A stretch of 64,000 bases of DNA from the NCBI RefSeq assembly GCF_011400295.1, contig NZ_CP049859.1:806001-870000 (forward strand), written 5' to 3'. A program made the position numbers and the translations under genes. Each line of letters starts with the position of its first letter. Within the stretch, counting starts at the first letter, position 1. The notes under the pieces were generated by a model, which worked only from the letters and a program-made list of their open reading frames with translations, had not been told where the DNA came from and made no database searches. Positions 25,343 through 34,002 of this stretch are shown piece after piece. Source of the stretch: Erysipelothrix sp. HDW6A. GTDB taxonomy: Bacteria; Bacillota_I; Bacilli_A; Erysipelotrichales; Erysipelotrichaceae.

Positions 25343-25374
25343 AGAGCATCCATTAACTTGGATGCTCTTTTTTC
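25343..25374 (+). terminator. Terminator after the P-type ATPase gene
   Basis: AGAGCATCC (25343-25351) pairs perfectly with GGATGCTCT (25360-25368), followed by T6. Confidence 0.88.
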
Positions 25375-25382
25375 TAGAGTGT

Positions 25383-25408
25383 AAAAAAAGTTCGCAGTTA
25401 GCGAACTT
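25383..25408 (-). terminator. Terminator of the first degV gene
   Basis: GTTCGC/GCGAAC with loop AGTTA is followed by seven T residues on the minus strand. It sits immediately after the stop codon. Confidence 0.82.
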
Positions 25409-26269
25409 TTAGTCTAGTAATTTTGGACACCATTGAACAGCAATTGTACCAAGACCTGCATGTGTTGCTACAGCAGCTGGTAAATTGATGACATAGTAAT
25501 GGAACTCTCCAAGTTTTTCGAATAGGAAATCTCTAAATGCTATAAGGGTTTCCATTCCTTCACTCTCTAAGAGGTAAAGGTCATGAGTTGAAGGCTTGAC
25601 GTTATATTTGTTAAAGTCATCAACGAGTAATTGGAATATTTTCTTGTCAGTTCGTCCAAGTCCTAGTTTTTCAATAGACTCACCTTTATTCTCTAATACA
25701 AGAATTGGTTTGACACGTAGTAAAGAAGCTACTTTTTGTGCACTACGAGACATTCTACCACTCATTACAACTTGATCTAGAGTATGAGGATAGACGTAGT
25801 TAACTTGATTACTGAAGAGATAGTCAAGGTACTCTTCAATCTCTTTAATTGATTTACCTTTTTGATTCATATCTCGAATTGCACGTACTCCTTGTTGTAC
25901 AGGACCCGTGATAGAGTAAGTATTTATGACAGTTATGTTATCAATTCCGACATCATTGACAGCGTGTAAGAAAGCGGCATAAGAACCAGATAATGCTGTA
26001 CCGATTGATAGAATAAATGTATGATCATAATTTTTTTCTTTTACTTCAGTTAGGATATCAATCATTGTTCCTAAGTTTGGTTGAGACGTAGTGACGATTT
26101 GCTTATTGCGTAAAAGTTCGTTCACTTCACTTTGAGTGATTGTTACTTGGTCGATATAAGCAACATTATTATGAGTGATTGTTAGTGGTGCGATGTAGAC
26201 ATCAAATTCTTTAACCTGTTCAGGTGTGAAAGAAACTGAGGAATCGCAGATAATAGCTATGTTTTGCAT
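25409..26269 (-). CDS. DegV-family fatty-acid-binding protein (FakB-like)
   Basis: This 286-residue protein starts MQNIAIICDSSVSFTPEQV. It has the DegV landmarks VTTSQPNLG, FILSIGTALSGSYAAF, ITVINTYSITGPVQQG and the late ATHAGLGTIAVQW. DegV/FakB proteins bind fatty acids and present them to the kinase FakA for phospholipid synthesis. The start at 26269 follows GGGAG; an upstream ATG at 26347 would add 26 non-conserved residues. The usual SSKT-type loop is changed (TTSQPN). A second DegV is at 29859. No fakA is in the window. Confidence 0.85.
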   Translation of the reverse strand: MQNIAIICDSSVSFTPEQVKEFDVYIAPLTITHNNVAYIDQVTITQSEVNELLRNKQIVTTSQPNLGTMIDILTEVKEKNYDHTFILSIGTALSGSYAAFLHAVNDVGIDNITVINTYSITGPVQQGVRAIRDMNQKGKSIKEIEEYLDYLFSNQVNYVYPHTLDQVVMSGRMSRSAQKVASLLRVKPILVLENKGESIEKLGLGRTDKKIFQLLVDDFNKYNVKPSTHDLYLLESEGMETLIAFRDFLFEKLGEFHYYVINLPAAVATHAGLGTIAVQWCPKLLD

Positions 26270-26476
26270 AGTGCTCCCTCTTGTCACTAAGTGACTTATC
26301 AAAATATCGTAGAATGCTATTGCATTATAATATATATACAGCCTCATTACAAATCAATTATAGCATGCTTTATTGCTTGTAAACGTTATCTTAATATTTA
26401 CATGATATAGATTATACCATTTTCTATTATAAAGCTAGTTAATTTATACGAAATGGACAAATAGTTATTTTCTGAT

Positions 26477-26516
26477 GAAAAAAAGGACGGTGAGTCATAA
26501 GCTCAATCGTCCTTTG
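26477..26516 (-). terminator. Terminator of the M23 peptidase gene
   Basis: AAAGGACG...GAG pairs with CTC...CGTCCTTT around TCATAAG. On the minus strand the stem runs into a T-tract (A7 at 26478-26484). Confidence 0.8.
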
Positions 26517-26537
26517 CGATAATGCAAAATAGTATTT

Positions 26538-28046
26538 CTAACAACCAATGACTCGACAAGCGTCGATTTTCCTACCGTTTTCATAAATTTCCAAGTGAAC
26601 GTGTGGGGCAGTAGTTCGACCTGTCATACCGACTTGACCGATATTTGCACCACGGGAAACAGTTGATCCAACACTGTAATAACCAGGGCTAGCCATGTGT
26701 GCATAGAGTGAACGGTAACCATTACCATGATCAATAACAATGTAATAACCCCAACCACCATGGTTATAAGCATTCTTAACAACAACACCACGGTCAACAG
26801 CACCGATTGGTCCATAACCACCATTACTACGTGAAGCAAAGTCAACACCTTGGTGACCACGATAACAACCATAACGACAAATAATCTTAGCATTAGACAT
26901 TGGCCATCCAAAGCGACCACTACCTACACTAGGTTCTACGTATGTTCCGACACGTTTAACGGATTGTACAGGTTCTTCAATGACTTTAGTTGATTGTAGG
27001 ACTGAGTCTGTAGGAGTACCGTTAACGTAAGTATCAAGATACGTGCTATCACGATATCCATCTTGTTCAACGACTTCTACAACAGTTCTACCTTCAGGTA
27101 GGCTGTCATCCTTGATAATTTTTGGTTCAGGTGGAGCAATAACTTCTTTAGTCAGACGTTCTTTCTCAACTGAAACTGTAAATGGTGAGTTGAATGTAGA
27201 AATATTAAGTTCTGTTCCTGGTACAAGAATTTGTGTTTCATCTTTTAACTTACCAGGGTTGATAATGACTAACTGTCTTGGTGTCATGTTGTTGAACATG
27301 GCGACAGAATCAACAGAGTCAAATTCTACTGTTGTATAAGTGTTGATTTCTGGTTCGTATCCATAACTCAGGAATTGAGAAATCTTATCTTCAGTAAGCA
27401 TGATGTTATCGATAGATGTCGTACCTTTCTCAAAGGTAATGGTTTCTTTAACATTTAAATCGACAATTTGCTCTCCATATGACTGAAGACTTGCGACTTT
27501 CTTATCAGGATCTGTTATAACGTTGTAGGAAGCTTCATCCACAAAGTTTAATAGAAAGGCTTTACGAGCTTTTTCAAAATCAGAACGGTTCTTAACGTAA
27601 ATCACCGCGTTATTGGAGAATGTAACTTTATCTACCTGTACTGCATATAATTGATTTTCTTCCATGTAAGCAAGAATTTGATCATCAATATTTTCATAAA
27701 GGTTATAACTTAATGCTTCTGTATAATAGATGTCTTGAGAAATATCGAGCTTCGCATCTGGAAACTCTTCTTTATAATCACGTTCATAGATACCATCAAT
27801 GACATTCATAATATGAGATTGAGAACTAACGATACCGACAAGTTTATCTTTATGATACATTTTTAAAACCTTGACAGGTTCTTCAAGTTTCGTTGTAGAT
27901 TTTTGTTCAAGTATAGGATTTTCGCTTAATGAGTCCATAATCTGGAGTTCTACATTTGAATCGTAGCTAGCATAAGCGAGTACGACACTTAAAACAAGCA
28001 TGCCTAGAATTGATCCGATTACTAATAGAGTTTTATTTTGTTTCAT
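26538..28046 (-). CDS. Membrane-anchored M23 peptidoglycan endopeptidase with G5 domain
   Basis: This 502-residue protein has an N-terminal signal-anchor (TLLVIGSILGMLVLSVVLAY), a long extracytoplasmic region, a LysM-like stretch (about 265-300, MTPRQLVIINPGKLKDETQI), a G5 domain (about 300-385, TKEVIAPPEPKIIKDD to DTYVNGTP) and a C-terminal M23 domain (about 395-502). The M23 domain carries the zinc residues HQGVDFA (HxxxD) and APHVHLE (HxH). It cleaves peptide cross-links of peptidoglycan during growth or division. Two cysteines close the C-terminus. It is monocistronic. Reading of M23 and G5 is firm; the LysM call is tentative. Confidence 0.87.
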   Translation of the reverse strand: MKQNKTLLVIGSILGMLVLSVVLAYASYDSNVELQIMDSLSENPILEQKSTTKLEEPVKVLKMYHKDKLVGIVSSQSHIMNVIDGIYERDYKEEFPDAKLDISQDIYYTEALSYNLYENIDDQILAYMEENQLYAVQVDKVTFSNNAVIYVKNRSDFEKARKAFLLNFVDEASYNVITDPDKKVASLQSYGEQIVDLNVKETITFEKGTTSIDNIMLTEDKISQFLSYGYEPEINTYTTVEFDSVDSVAMFNNMTPRQLVIINPGKLKDETQILVPGTELNISTFNSPFTVSVEKERLTKEVIAPPEPKIIKDDSLPEGRTVVEVVEQDGYRDSTYLDTYVNGTPTDSVLQSTKVIEEPVQSVKRVGTYVEPSVGSGRFGWPMSNAKIICRYGCYRGHQGVDFASRSNGGYGPIGAVDRGVVVKNAYNHGGWGYYIVIDHGNGYRSLYAHMASPGYYSVGSTVSRGANIGQVGMTGRTTAPHVHLEIYENGRKIDACRVIGC

Positions 28047-28143
28047 TTAATGTATCACCTATATATTAATATACCTTTTTTCTGAGGTATATTCAATTTA
28101 GTTTACATAATTAGAAGCATTCTTAATCAATTCTGGTTTGAAT

Positions 28144-28172
28144 AAAAAAATGCTATCCTATTCGGATAGCAT
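28144..28172 (-). terminator. Terminator overlapping the marR stop codon
   Basis: ATGCTATCC pairs with GGATAGCAT (28150-28158 with 28164-28172) and a T-tract follows on the minus strand. The stop codon (28158-28160) is within the hairpin. Confidence 0.8.
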
Positions 28173-28577
28173 ACAAGTTACTATGTTTAATGAAGATATA
28201 ATTTCATCAAAATCGTATTCGACTTGATCAGAACCATTAAATGTTTGATTTAATGCTACGTTTTGACAGAAGTCTGGTTCATAACTTGGATTAATGTTTA
28301 AGTTAATCTTGCGGCGGTCAATCCCGTCAGCTGTACGGATAATAATATCCTTTTCAACGAGTTTTTGGACAGTCTTAGATGCAGCACTACGTTTCATCCC
28401 TAAACGATCGCACAATGCATTCAGATCTGAGTTAGGATGTGTCATCACATCAAGAAGAATTACATACTCTGATGTAGAATGGCCAAACGAACGTGCTTGT
28501 TCTGCCAAGTTCGTATTCATCAATTGATGAATTTGCAATAATTTTGTGTAGATTAAATCTAATTGTTCTGTTGTCAT
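28158..28577 (-). CDS. MarR-family transcriptional regulator
   Basis: This 139-residue winged-helix regulator reads TSEYVILLDVMTHPNSDLNA, with recognition segment LGMKRSAASKTVQKLVEKDII and a beta-wing ending GIDRRKINLNI. It is shorter than many MarR proteins at the C-terminus. AGGGGG precedes the ATG. It lies 27 bp downstream of an FMN reductase gene on the same strand, so the two form an operon. By analogy with quinone- or redox-sensing MarR proteins, it probably represses this operon. The inducer is unknown; the 14-bp palindrome upstream of the operon is a candidate operator. Confidence 0.83.
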   Translation of the reverse strand: MTTEQLDLIYTKLLQIHQLMNTNLAEQARSFGHSTSEYVILLDVMTHPNSDLNALCDRLGMKRSAASKTVQKLVEKDIIIRTADGIDRRKINLNINPSYEPDFCQNVALNQTFNGSDQVEYDFDEIISSLNIVTCMLSE

Positions 28578-28604
28578 TTTATATCCCCCTAATTGATATT
28601 TTTT

Positions 28605-29150
28605 CTAACGAACGGTTTTCAATGCTTTTGACCAAGAGATAAGTTGTTCAAACATTTGGTTTGCATTAGCTAAGTGATAGTCAGCTGGTTTGAATACAGA
28701 CATATTCTCGAAGTCAGTCATAATTGAGAATGTGACCATTGTACGAACACTTGCAAGTTCTTGTTCAGCGTTAATCAAACGTAGATTTTGAATAGCTGAT
28801 AATCCGCCTAGCCCTCCATATGCTACGTATCCAACAGCTTTGTTATGAACTTCTGGTTGTAAGTAGTCTAGTGCATTTTTGAATGCTCCTGGTACACCTC
28901 TATTATACTCTGGAGTTATCATAACATATCCGTCGAAAGATTCCATCTTTTCAGACCATAATTTGATAGTTTTTCCTTGAATTTCGCTTGGTTCATTGCC
29001 TAAAAGGGGTAAGTCATAGTCTTTCAAGTCTACTAATTCGTATTCAATACCTTCGTCTTTTCTATTTAATGCATAATCGTGAACCCATTTTCCTACTGCT
29101 TCACCATTACGTCCTGCACGGATACTTCCGATAATAATTCCAATTTTCAT
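28605..29150 (-). CDS. NADPH-dependent FMN reductase
   Basis: This 181-residue flavodoxin-fold enzyme begins MKIGIIIGSIRAGRNGEAVG and carries MITPEYNRGVPGAFKNALDY, the family's flavin-binding signature. It is expected to reduce FMN, quinones or azo compounds using NAD(P)H in the cytosol. AGGAGG lies before the ATG with good spacing. It is first in an operon with a MarR regulator, which suggests induction by electrophilic or quinone stress. It is a paralog of the protein at 10651-11175 but clearly diverged. The substrate is not predictable. Confidence 0.87.
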   Translation of the reverse strand: MKIGIIIGSIRAGRNGEAVGKWVHDYALNRKDEGIEYELVDLKDYDLPLLGNEPSEIQGKTIKLWSEKMESFDGYVMITPEYNRGVPGAFKNALDYLQPEVHNKAVGYVAYGGLGGLSAIQNLRLINAEQELASVRTMVTFSIMTDFENMSVFKPADYHLANANQMFEQLISWSKALKTVR

Positions 29151-29215
29151 AGTTACATCCTCCTAAAATTTGTGTCATTTAAATATGAACTATGATTGTA
29201 TTTTATTATTACATT

Positions 29216-29229
29216 GTTGAACATTCAAC
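29216..29229. promoter_or_regulatory. Palindromic operator candidate for the MarR/FMN-reductase operon
   Basis: GTTGAA-CA-TTCAAC is a perfect palindrome in the 169-bp divergent region between the FMN reductase and DUF1836 genes. MarR proteins bind such sites. Confidence 0.45.
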
Positions 29230-29319
29230 GAATATGCTCATAAAACTGAAAATTTATTTTTTGCTTCTTGATTAGTTTTTGATAATCTGTTAATCTAGTA
29301 TTAGAAACTAGGTGAGAGC

Positions 29320-29862
29320 ATGACGCAATTTAATGATTGGATTTCAGCTGTACAAACAATGAAACTTCCAAGGTATCACGATTTACCACGTATACAATAT
29401 TATTCAGATCAGGTTGTAGATTTTGTGAACGATGCACTATCTCCACTTTTCGGTGCTGGTCAAAAACCATTGACAGCATCTATGATCAATAATTACGTAA
29501 AACAGAAAATGATGCCTCCTCCAGTTAAGAAACGTTATTCCAATGATCATGTAGCCTTTGTGATCACAATTACAATTCTTAAACAAGTTGTAAGTATTCC
29601 AAGTATTGTTGAAGGAATTCGACTTGTTCGTGAAGAGTTCGGAAAAGAGAAAGCATACGATGTCTTTATTGATTTCATAGAAGAGGGTGTCAACAATGTA
29701 ATTGCCCAAACTCATGAGATTAATTTTGTTCCAATTGATAATAAGCCGATTGTAAGTACACTTATACCTATGAAAGCTTCAAGTATGGCTTTTGCTGCCA
29801 AGTTAGTGGCTGAAAAATCACTAATAGATATCTTAAATAATGAAGAAGAAGGAAAAATATGA
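29320..29862 (+). CDS. DUF1836 protein
   Basis: This 180-residue soluble protein contains the DUF1836 signature: an LPRYHDLPRIQYYSDQVV opening, LTASMINNYVKQKMMPPPVK (a MerR-like winged-helix stretch) and YSNDHVAFVITITILKQVV. The fold suggests a DNA-binding or regulatory role, but none has been established as far as I know. AGGTGAG is just before the ATG. It overlaps the following degV gene by four bases (ATGA), so the two are translationally coupled and probably functionally linked, perhaps in control of fatty-acid use. Confidence 0.78.
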   Translation: MTQFNDWISAVQTMKLPRYHDLPRIQYYSDQVVDFVNDALSPLFGAGQKPLTASMINNYVKQKMMPPPVKKRYSNDHVAFVITITILKQVVSIPSIVEGIRLVREEFGKEKAYDVFIDFIEEGVNNVIAQTHEINFVPIDNKPIVSTLIPMKASSMAFAAKLVAEKSLIDILNNEEEGKI

Positions 29863-30710
29863 AAGAAAAAATTACTATAGTAGTAGATTCAGGAACAGAT
29901 ATTACTCCTGAACTAATTGGAGATCTTGACATTGTAAGTCTTCCACTACGTATCACAATTGATAATAAAAGCTATATCGACCGAGTTGATATTACTTCTA
30001 AAGAGGTATTTGCTGCACTTGACACATCAAAGGTTATGTCATCACTTCCTAGTGGTGAAGATATTATTGGTGAGTTTGAGAAACTTAAAGCAAGTGGTAC
30101 AACTCACATTGTCGCCATTACGATTTCATCAGGATTAAGTGGAACCAACAATGTAATTCGTACATTAAGTGAACAAATTGAAGGTCTTACAGTTCATGTA
30201 GTTGATACGCTTAACATTAGTTTAGGAGCAGGACTTTTAGCTCTAGAAGCTGGTAAATGGATTAAAGAGGGTTTAAGCTTTGATGAAGTGGTACGTAAAG
30301 TTGAAGCAAATCGCTTAAATTCTACCGTATTCTTTACAGTTGGTTCATTAGAGTACCTTCAAAAAGGTGGACGTATTGGTCTTGTTGCTGGAACAGTTGC
30401 TAATGTGCTCAATATTAAGCCAGTCATCTCATGCAACGAAGAAGGCATATACTACACTGTTACCAAGATTCGTGGATACGGCCGAGCTATTCATCGCATG
30501 ATTGATACAGCAGCTGAGTTTGCGAAAACAAGTGATTCATACCGTGTTGTTATTATGAACGCTGATACTAAAGAAGACTTAAATGCAATTAAAGAGTATG
30601 CTCATTCAGTATTACCCAATGCTACAAGTATTGAGATTCAACCCATTTCTCCAGCATTAGGTATTCATACAGGACCTGAAGCACTTGGTATTGCTATCTA
30701 TCGTTATTAA
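29859..30710 (+). CDS. DegV-family fatty-acid-binding protein
   Basis: This 283-residue protein has the canonical DegV features: ITIVVDSGTDITPELIGD, a PSGEDIIGEFEKL segment, VAITISSGLSGTNNVIR, VHVVDTLNISLGAGLLALEA and the late LGIHTGPEALGIAIYRY. It should bind a fatty acid for presentation to FakA. It is coupled to the DUF1836 gene upstream and ends at a good terminator. It is only moderately similar to the other DegV at 25409, so the two may prefer different acyl chains; this is inferred from FakB1/FakB2 specialisation in other Firmicutes. Confidence 0.86.
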   Translation: MKEKITIVVDSGTDITPELIGDLDIVSLPLRITIDNKSYIDRVDITSKEVFAALDTSKVMSSLPSGEDIIGEFEKLKASGTTHIVAITISSGLSGTNNVIRTLSEQIEGLTVHVVDTLNISLGAGLLALEAGKWIKEGLSFDEVVRKVEANRLNSTVFFTVGSLEYLQKGGRIGLVAGTVANVLNIKPVISCNEEGIYYTVTKIRGYGRAIHRMIDTAAEFAKTSDSYRVVIMNADTKEDLNAIKEYAHSVLPNATSIEIQPISPALGIHTGPEALGIAIYRY

Positions 30711-30732
30711 ACTGCATATCTTGCAGTTTTTC
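30709..30732 (+). terminator. Terminator after the second degV gene
   Basis: AAACTGC (30709-30715) pairs with GCAGTTT (30723-30729), followed by TTC; it overlaps the stop codon. Confidence 0.65.
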
Positions 30733-30734
30733 TT

Positions 30735-30763
30735 TTGTCACAAGCTTGTCACACTGGTATGAT
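30735..30763 (+). promoter_or_regulatory. Two-component operon promoter with direct repeats
   Basis: TTGTCA (30735-30740) and TATGAT (30758-30763) have a 17-bp spacer. The word TTGTCACA occurs twice, 11 bp apart (starting 30735 and 30746), the spacing used by OmpR/PhoB-type regulators. This suggests autoregulation. Confidence 0.6.
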
Positions 30764-30793
30764 GTAATTAACTAAAGAATGTAGGTGAGATAC

Positions 30794-31462
30794 ATGAAGA
30801 AAATGTTAGTAGTTGATGATGAAGCTTCAATTCGCCAACTAATTAAGAAATATGCAAGTCGCGATAATTTCACAGTAGTGGAAGCAAGTAATGGTATTGA
30901 AGCTATAGAAGCTGTCTTAGAGAATGATTTTGAGATCATAATATTAGATCTTATGATGCCTGAAATGAATGGTTTTGATGCATGTAAACAGATACGTGAG
31001 GAAACAAAGGCTCCAATTATTATGCTTACTGCTCGAGATGGAGAGTTTGATAAGTACCAAGGGTTTGAACTCGGGATTGATGACTATGTAGTCAAACCGT
31101 TTTCTCCACGTGAGTTAATGTATCGCGTTGAAGCGATTCTAAAGCGTACAAATAGTAGCATTCAAAATGATAGTTATACATTGGATGATCTTGTTGTGAA
31201 CTTTGCAGGAAGAAGCGTACGTATTGGTAATGAGCGTATTGATGTCTCACCAAAGGAATACGAATTGCTTGTATATCTGATTAAAAACAAAGGTTTAGCA
31301 CTTGAACGTGACCAAATTATTTCAAAAGTATGGGGTTATGATTTTGAAGGTGATGACCGTACTCTTGATACTCATATCAAAAGACTTCGAAGAAAACTTG
31401 GAGACTATCAAGGACACATTGTTACATTAAGAGGAATAGGATACCGATTTGATGAAAAATAA
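30794..31462 (+). CDS. OmpR/PhoB-family response regulator
   Basis: This 222-residue protein has a receiver domain with acidic pocket VVDDE and phosphorylated Asp52 (ILDLMMPEMNG), a Thr switch (MLTAR) and a Lys in VVKPFSP. A winged-helix DNA-binding domain follows from about residue 125 (VSPKEYELLVYLIKN, DDRTLDTHIKRLRRKLGD, LRGIGYRF). The start at ATG 30794 follows AGGTGAG. It overlaps the histidine kinase gene by 11 bases. The regulon is unknown; the repeated TTGTCACA in its promoter is a candidate binding site. Confidence 0.9.
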   Translation: MKKMLVVDDEASIRQLIKKYASRDNFTVVEASNGIEAIEAVLENDFEIIILDLMMPEMNGFDACKQIREETKAPIIMLTARDGEFDKYQGFELGIDDYVVKPFSPRELMYRVEAILKRTNSSIQNDSYTLDDLVVNFAGRSVRIGNERIDVSPKEYELLVYLIKNKGLALERDQIISKVWGYDFEGDDRTLDTHIKRLRRKLGDYQGHIVTLRGIGYRFDEK

Positions 31463-32834
31463 AACAAGTATTCGTTGGAAAATTCAAAATTATCTCATAC
31501 TATTTATTATCAGTACTTTAGTTATTCTATGGGTGTTTCAAGTTGTCTTTCTTGATGATTTCTATCGAGAAATTAAAACTCGTGAAGTAAAGTCTTTTGC
31601 AGCGTCTATTCAACGTGAATATGAGAGAGGCTCACTAAATAATATAACTGTTGATGCTGAAATGTATGCCTATATTATTAACTCACAAGGCAGTATTATA
31701 GCCCGTCCAGAGCGTCCATTCTATTCGCCAACTCAGGAGATAAGTTCTCCAGTTTATCGCGCAATATTTAATAGTGTTTCCAATAAGTCGGGTTTAATCA
31801 TTAATATGGATGACTTTGGTATCCCTAAAGAAGGTTTATCAATTAGTACCTTAACCTATGCTTATCGCATGGATGATTCTGCAATGGTTGTGATTCAAGC
31901 TCAAATTGTGCCTGTTAGTGCAACAGTACGAACAATTCAAGTTCAATTAATGATTGTGTCCTTAATGCTAATTGCAATCGCAAGTATTCTTGCTCGAATA
32001 ATGTATAAACGAATATCTGAACCGATGATAGAAATAAATGAGAGTGCTAAAATATTAGCTACTGGTAACTATAACGAGCCTTTTAAGGGCCAAGGTTACA
32101 AAGAAATTGAAGAGCTAGCTAATACCCTCAATGCAACACGTCATGAACTGGCAAAGGTTGAAACCATGCGTAATGAGCTAATCGCTAATGTTAGTCATGA
32201 CTTAAGAACTCCATTAACGATGATAACGGGATATGCTGAACTAATGAAAGATATTCCAGAAGAAATTAGTGAAGAAAACTTAGATGTAATTTTAAATGAA
32301 GCGAAATATCTCAATAACTTAGTACAAGAATTACTAGATTTATCCAAACTCCAAAGTAAATCACAGCAACTAGTAAAAGAAGAGTTTGACCTAGTTGAAG
32401 AAGTTGATCTGCTTATTAATAGATTAGAGAATCTTTACCCTGATCGAGAAATTGAATATCATGGTCCAAAATCTCTATTAATTAAGGAAGATAAATCACA
32501 AATTAATCAAGTTCTCTATAATTTATTAAATAATGCACTAAACTATTCAGAAGATAAGGTAGGAATTTCAATAGATATTAGGACAAATAATGCAAGGATA
32601 TCTGTATGGGACAAGGGTCAAGGTTTAGCTGAAGAAGAACTCTCTAAAATATGGACACGTTATTACCGAAGTGATAATGATCATAAGCGTATGGTTCATG
32701 GAACAGGTATTGGATTATCTATTGTTAAGAATATTTTTGAAAATAATTCGATAGATTTTGGAGTTAAGAACAGAGAATCTCAAGGCCTTGAATTCTGGTT
32801 TGATATCAATTGTGTAAACCCAAAAAGCAAATAG
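31452..32834 (+). CDS. Sensor histidine kinase (HAMP-HisKA-HATPase)
   Basis: This 460-residue membrane kinase has TM1 about 13-35 (YLILFIISTLVILWVFQVV), an extracytoplasmic sensor of about 120 residues, TM2 about 157-178, a HAMP linker, and the HisKA phospho-acceptor His249 (IANVSHDLRTPLTMI). The ATP-binding boxes are N (VLYNLLNNALNYSE), G1 (VWDKGQGLAEEEL), F (IWTRYYRSD) and G2 (GTGIGLSIVKNIF). It overlaps the response regulator gene, so the two are a cognate pair. The signal cannot be inferred. ATG 31452 is preferred over TTG 31449. Confidence 0.9.
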   Translation: MKNKTSIRWKIQNYLILFIISTLVILWVFQVVFLDDFYREIKTREVKSFAASIQREYERGSLNNITVDAEMYAYIINSQGSIIARPERPFYSPTQEISSPVYRAIFNSVSNKSGLIINMDDFGIPKEGLSISTLTYAYRMDDSAMVVIQAQIVPVSATVRTIQVQLMIVSLMLIAIASILARIMYKRISEPMIEINESAKILATGNYNEPFKGQGYKEIEELANTLNATRHELAKVETMRNELIANVSHDLRTPLTMITGYAELMKDIPEEISEENLDVILNEAKYLNNLVQELLDLSKLQSKSQQLVKEEFDLVEEVDLLINRLENLYPDREIEYHGPKSLLIKEDKSQINQVLYNLLNNALNYSEDKVGISIDIRTNNARISVWDKGQGLAEEELSKIWTRYYRSDNDHKRMVHGTGIGLSIVKNIFENNSIDFGVKNRESQGLEFWFDINCVNPKSK

Positions 32835-32895
32835 AGTAATTTAGTTGAAAAATAAACAAAGTGCACTTATAATCAAGTGTGGAAGGGGAAATATT

Positions 32896-34002
32896 ATGAC
32901 AATAAAAGTAAAAGGTATACATCACGTTTCATCCGTATCACATCACCCTCAAGAAACAATGGATTTCTATACAGGGTTCTTAGGTTTAAGACTTGTTAAA
33001 AACACATTAAATTATGACGACGAGCAAACATTCCATTTCTATTATGGAAATCAAAATGCAAGTAACAACCTCATCACTTTATTTCCTATCGTCGATTCAG
33101 ATGAAGGTAAAATAGGTATGGGACAAGTTGGATTCGTCTCCTATTTGGTTAAACCAAATTCATTAGCGTTTTGGGAAGAACGTTTAAAAGCTTTTAATCT
33201 TCCTCACTATTATGTAACAAGATTTAATGAAAAACGCTTAGCGTTCCAAGATCGTAATGGTTTAGACTATGAACTTGTAGAAGGTGAAGCAACAATTGAA
33301 AACACATGGGAATTCAACGGAGTAACAAAAGATGTAGCAATTCAAGGAATTCAAAGCGCTCAATTATACTCCAGTGATGTTGAATCAACCTCACAATTAT
33401 TAACAGAAATCTTAGGTTATGAATTATTACACGATGAAGATGAGTTCGCTCAGTTCAAGATAAATGATGAAATGGGTGGTCTTCTAGAGGTCCGTAAGAA
33501 ATTTGGCCAAATAGGTACAAGAGGTTACGGAACGGTTCATCATATTGCGCTAAAGATTAATGATGAAGATGTTGAACTATGGCATCAAAAAATTACAGAT
33601 GCAGGTTACAACCCAACAGAAATTAAAGATAGAAAATACTTTAAAGCAATTTATTTCAGAGATAGAGGTGGCATTCTTTTTGAACTATCGACACTGAAAC
33701 CAGGTATGACGGTTGATGAAGATGTTGATGCACTTGGAAGTGAGTTACTCATACCAAAACATTACGAAGAGCATAAAGATATTATTGAAGATCGTATGAT
33801 GCCTGTATTTGTAAGACCTGTGGATCATTTAGAATCATACAGTTATCGTAATCGAAAAGAGTTTGAAGTCATTCAAAAAAGACAAGAAATTCTTGCTGAA
33901 ATCAATGAGTTGAAAGCAAAAGAAAACTTAACACAAGAAGAAGAAAATAAACTACAAAACTTAAGACGTGAGTTTATTAAAGCAAAGGAGCATCTCCAAT
34001 GA
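32896..34002 (+). CDS. Ring-cleaving dioxygenase / glyoxalase-fold protein (MhqE/MhqO-like)
   Basis: This 368-residue vicinal-oxygen-chelate protein has two glyoxalase-type modules: IKVKGIHHVSSVSHHPQETM with FYTGFLGLRLVKNT, and a second module with ILGYELLHDEDEFA, GYGTVHHIALKI and FRDRGGILFELST. The His in GIHHV, the His in VHHIA and the Glu in FELST are candidate metal ligands. The start at 32896 follows GGAAGGGG. It overlaps the esterase gene by four bases, the same pairing as B. subtilis mhqE-mhqD, which handles hydroquinone and quinone stress. The coupling supports that role; the substrate is inferred. Confidence 0.8.
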   Translation: MTIKVKGIHHVSSVSHHPQETMDFYTGFLGLRLVKNTLNYDDEQTFHFYYGNQNASNNLITLFPIVDSDEGKIGMGQVGFVSYLVKPNSLAFWEERLKAFNLPHYYVTRFNEKRLAFQDRNGLDYELVEGEATIENTWEFNGVTKDVAIQGIQSAQLYSSDVESTSQLLTEILGYELLHDEDEFAQFKINDEMGGLLEVRKKFGQIGTRGYGTVHHIALKINDEDVELWHQKITDAGYNPTEIKDRKYFKAIYFRDRGGILFELSTLKPGMTVDEDVDALGSELLIPKHYEEHKDIIEDRMMPVFVRPVDHLESYSYRNRKEFEVIQKRQEILAEINELKAKENLTQEEENKLQNLRREFIKAKEHLQ

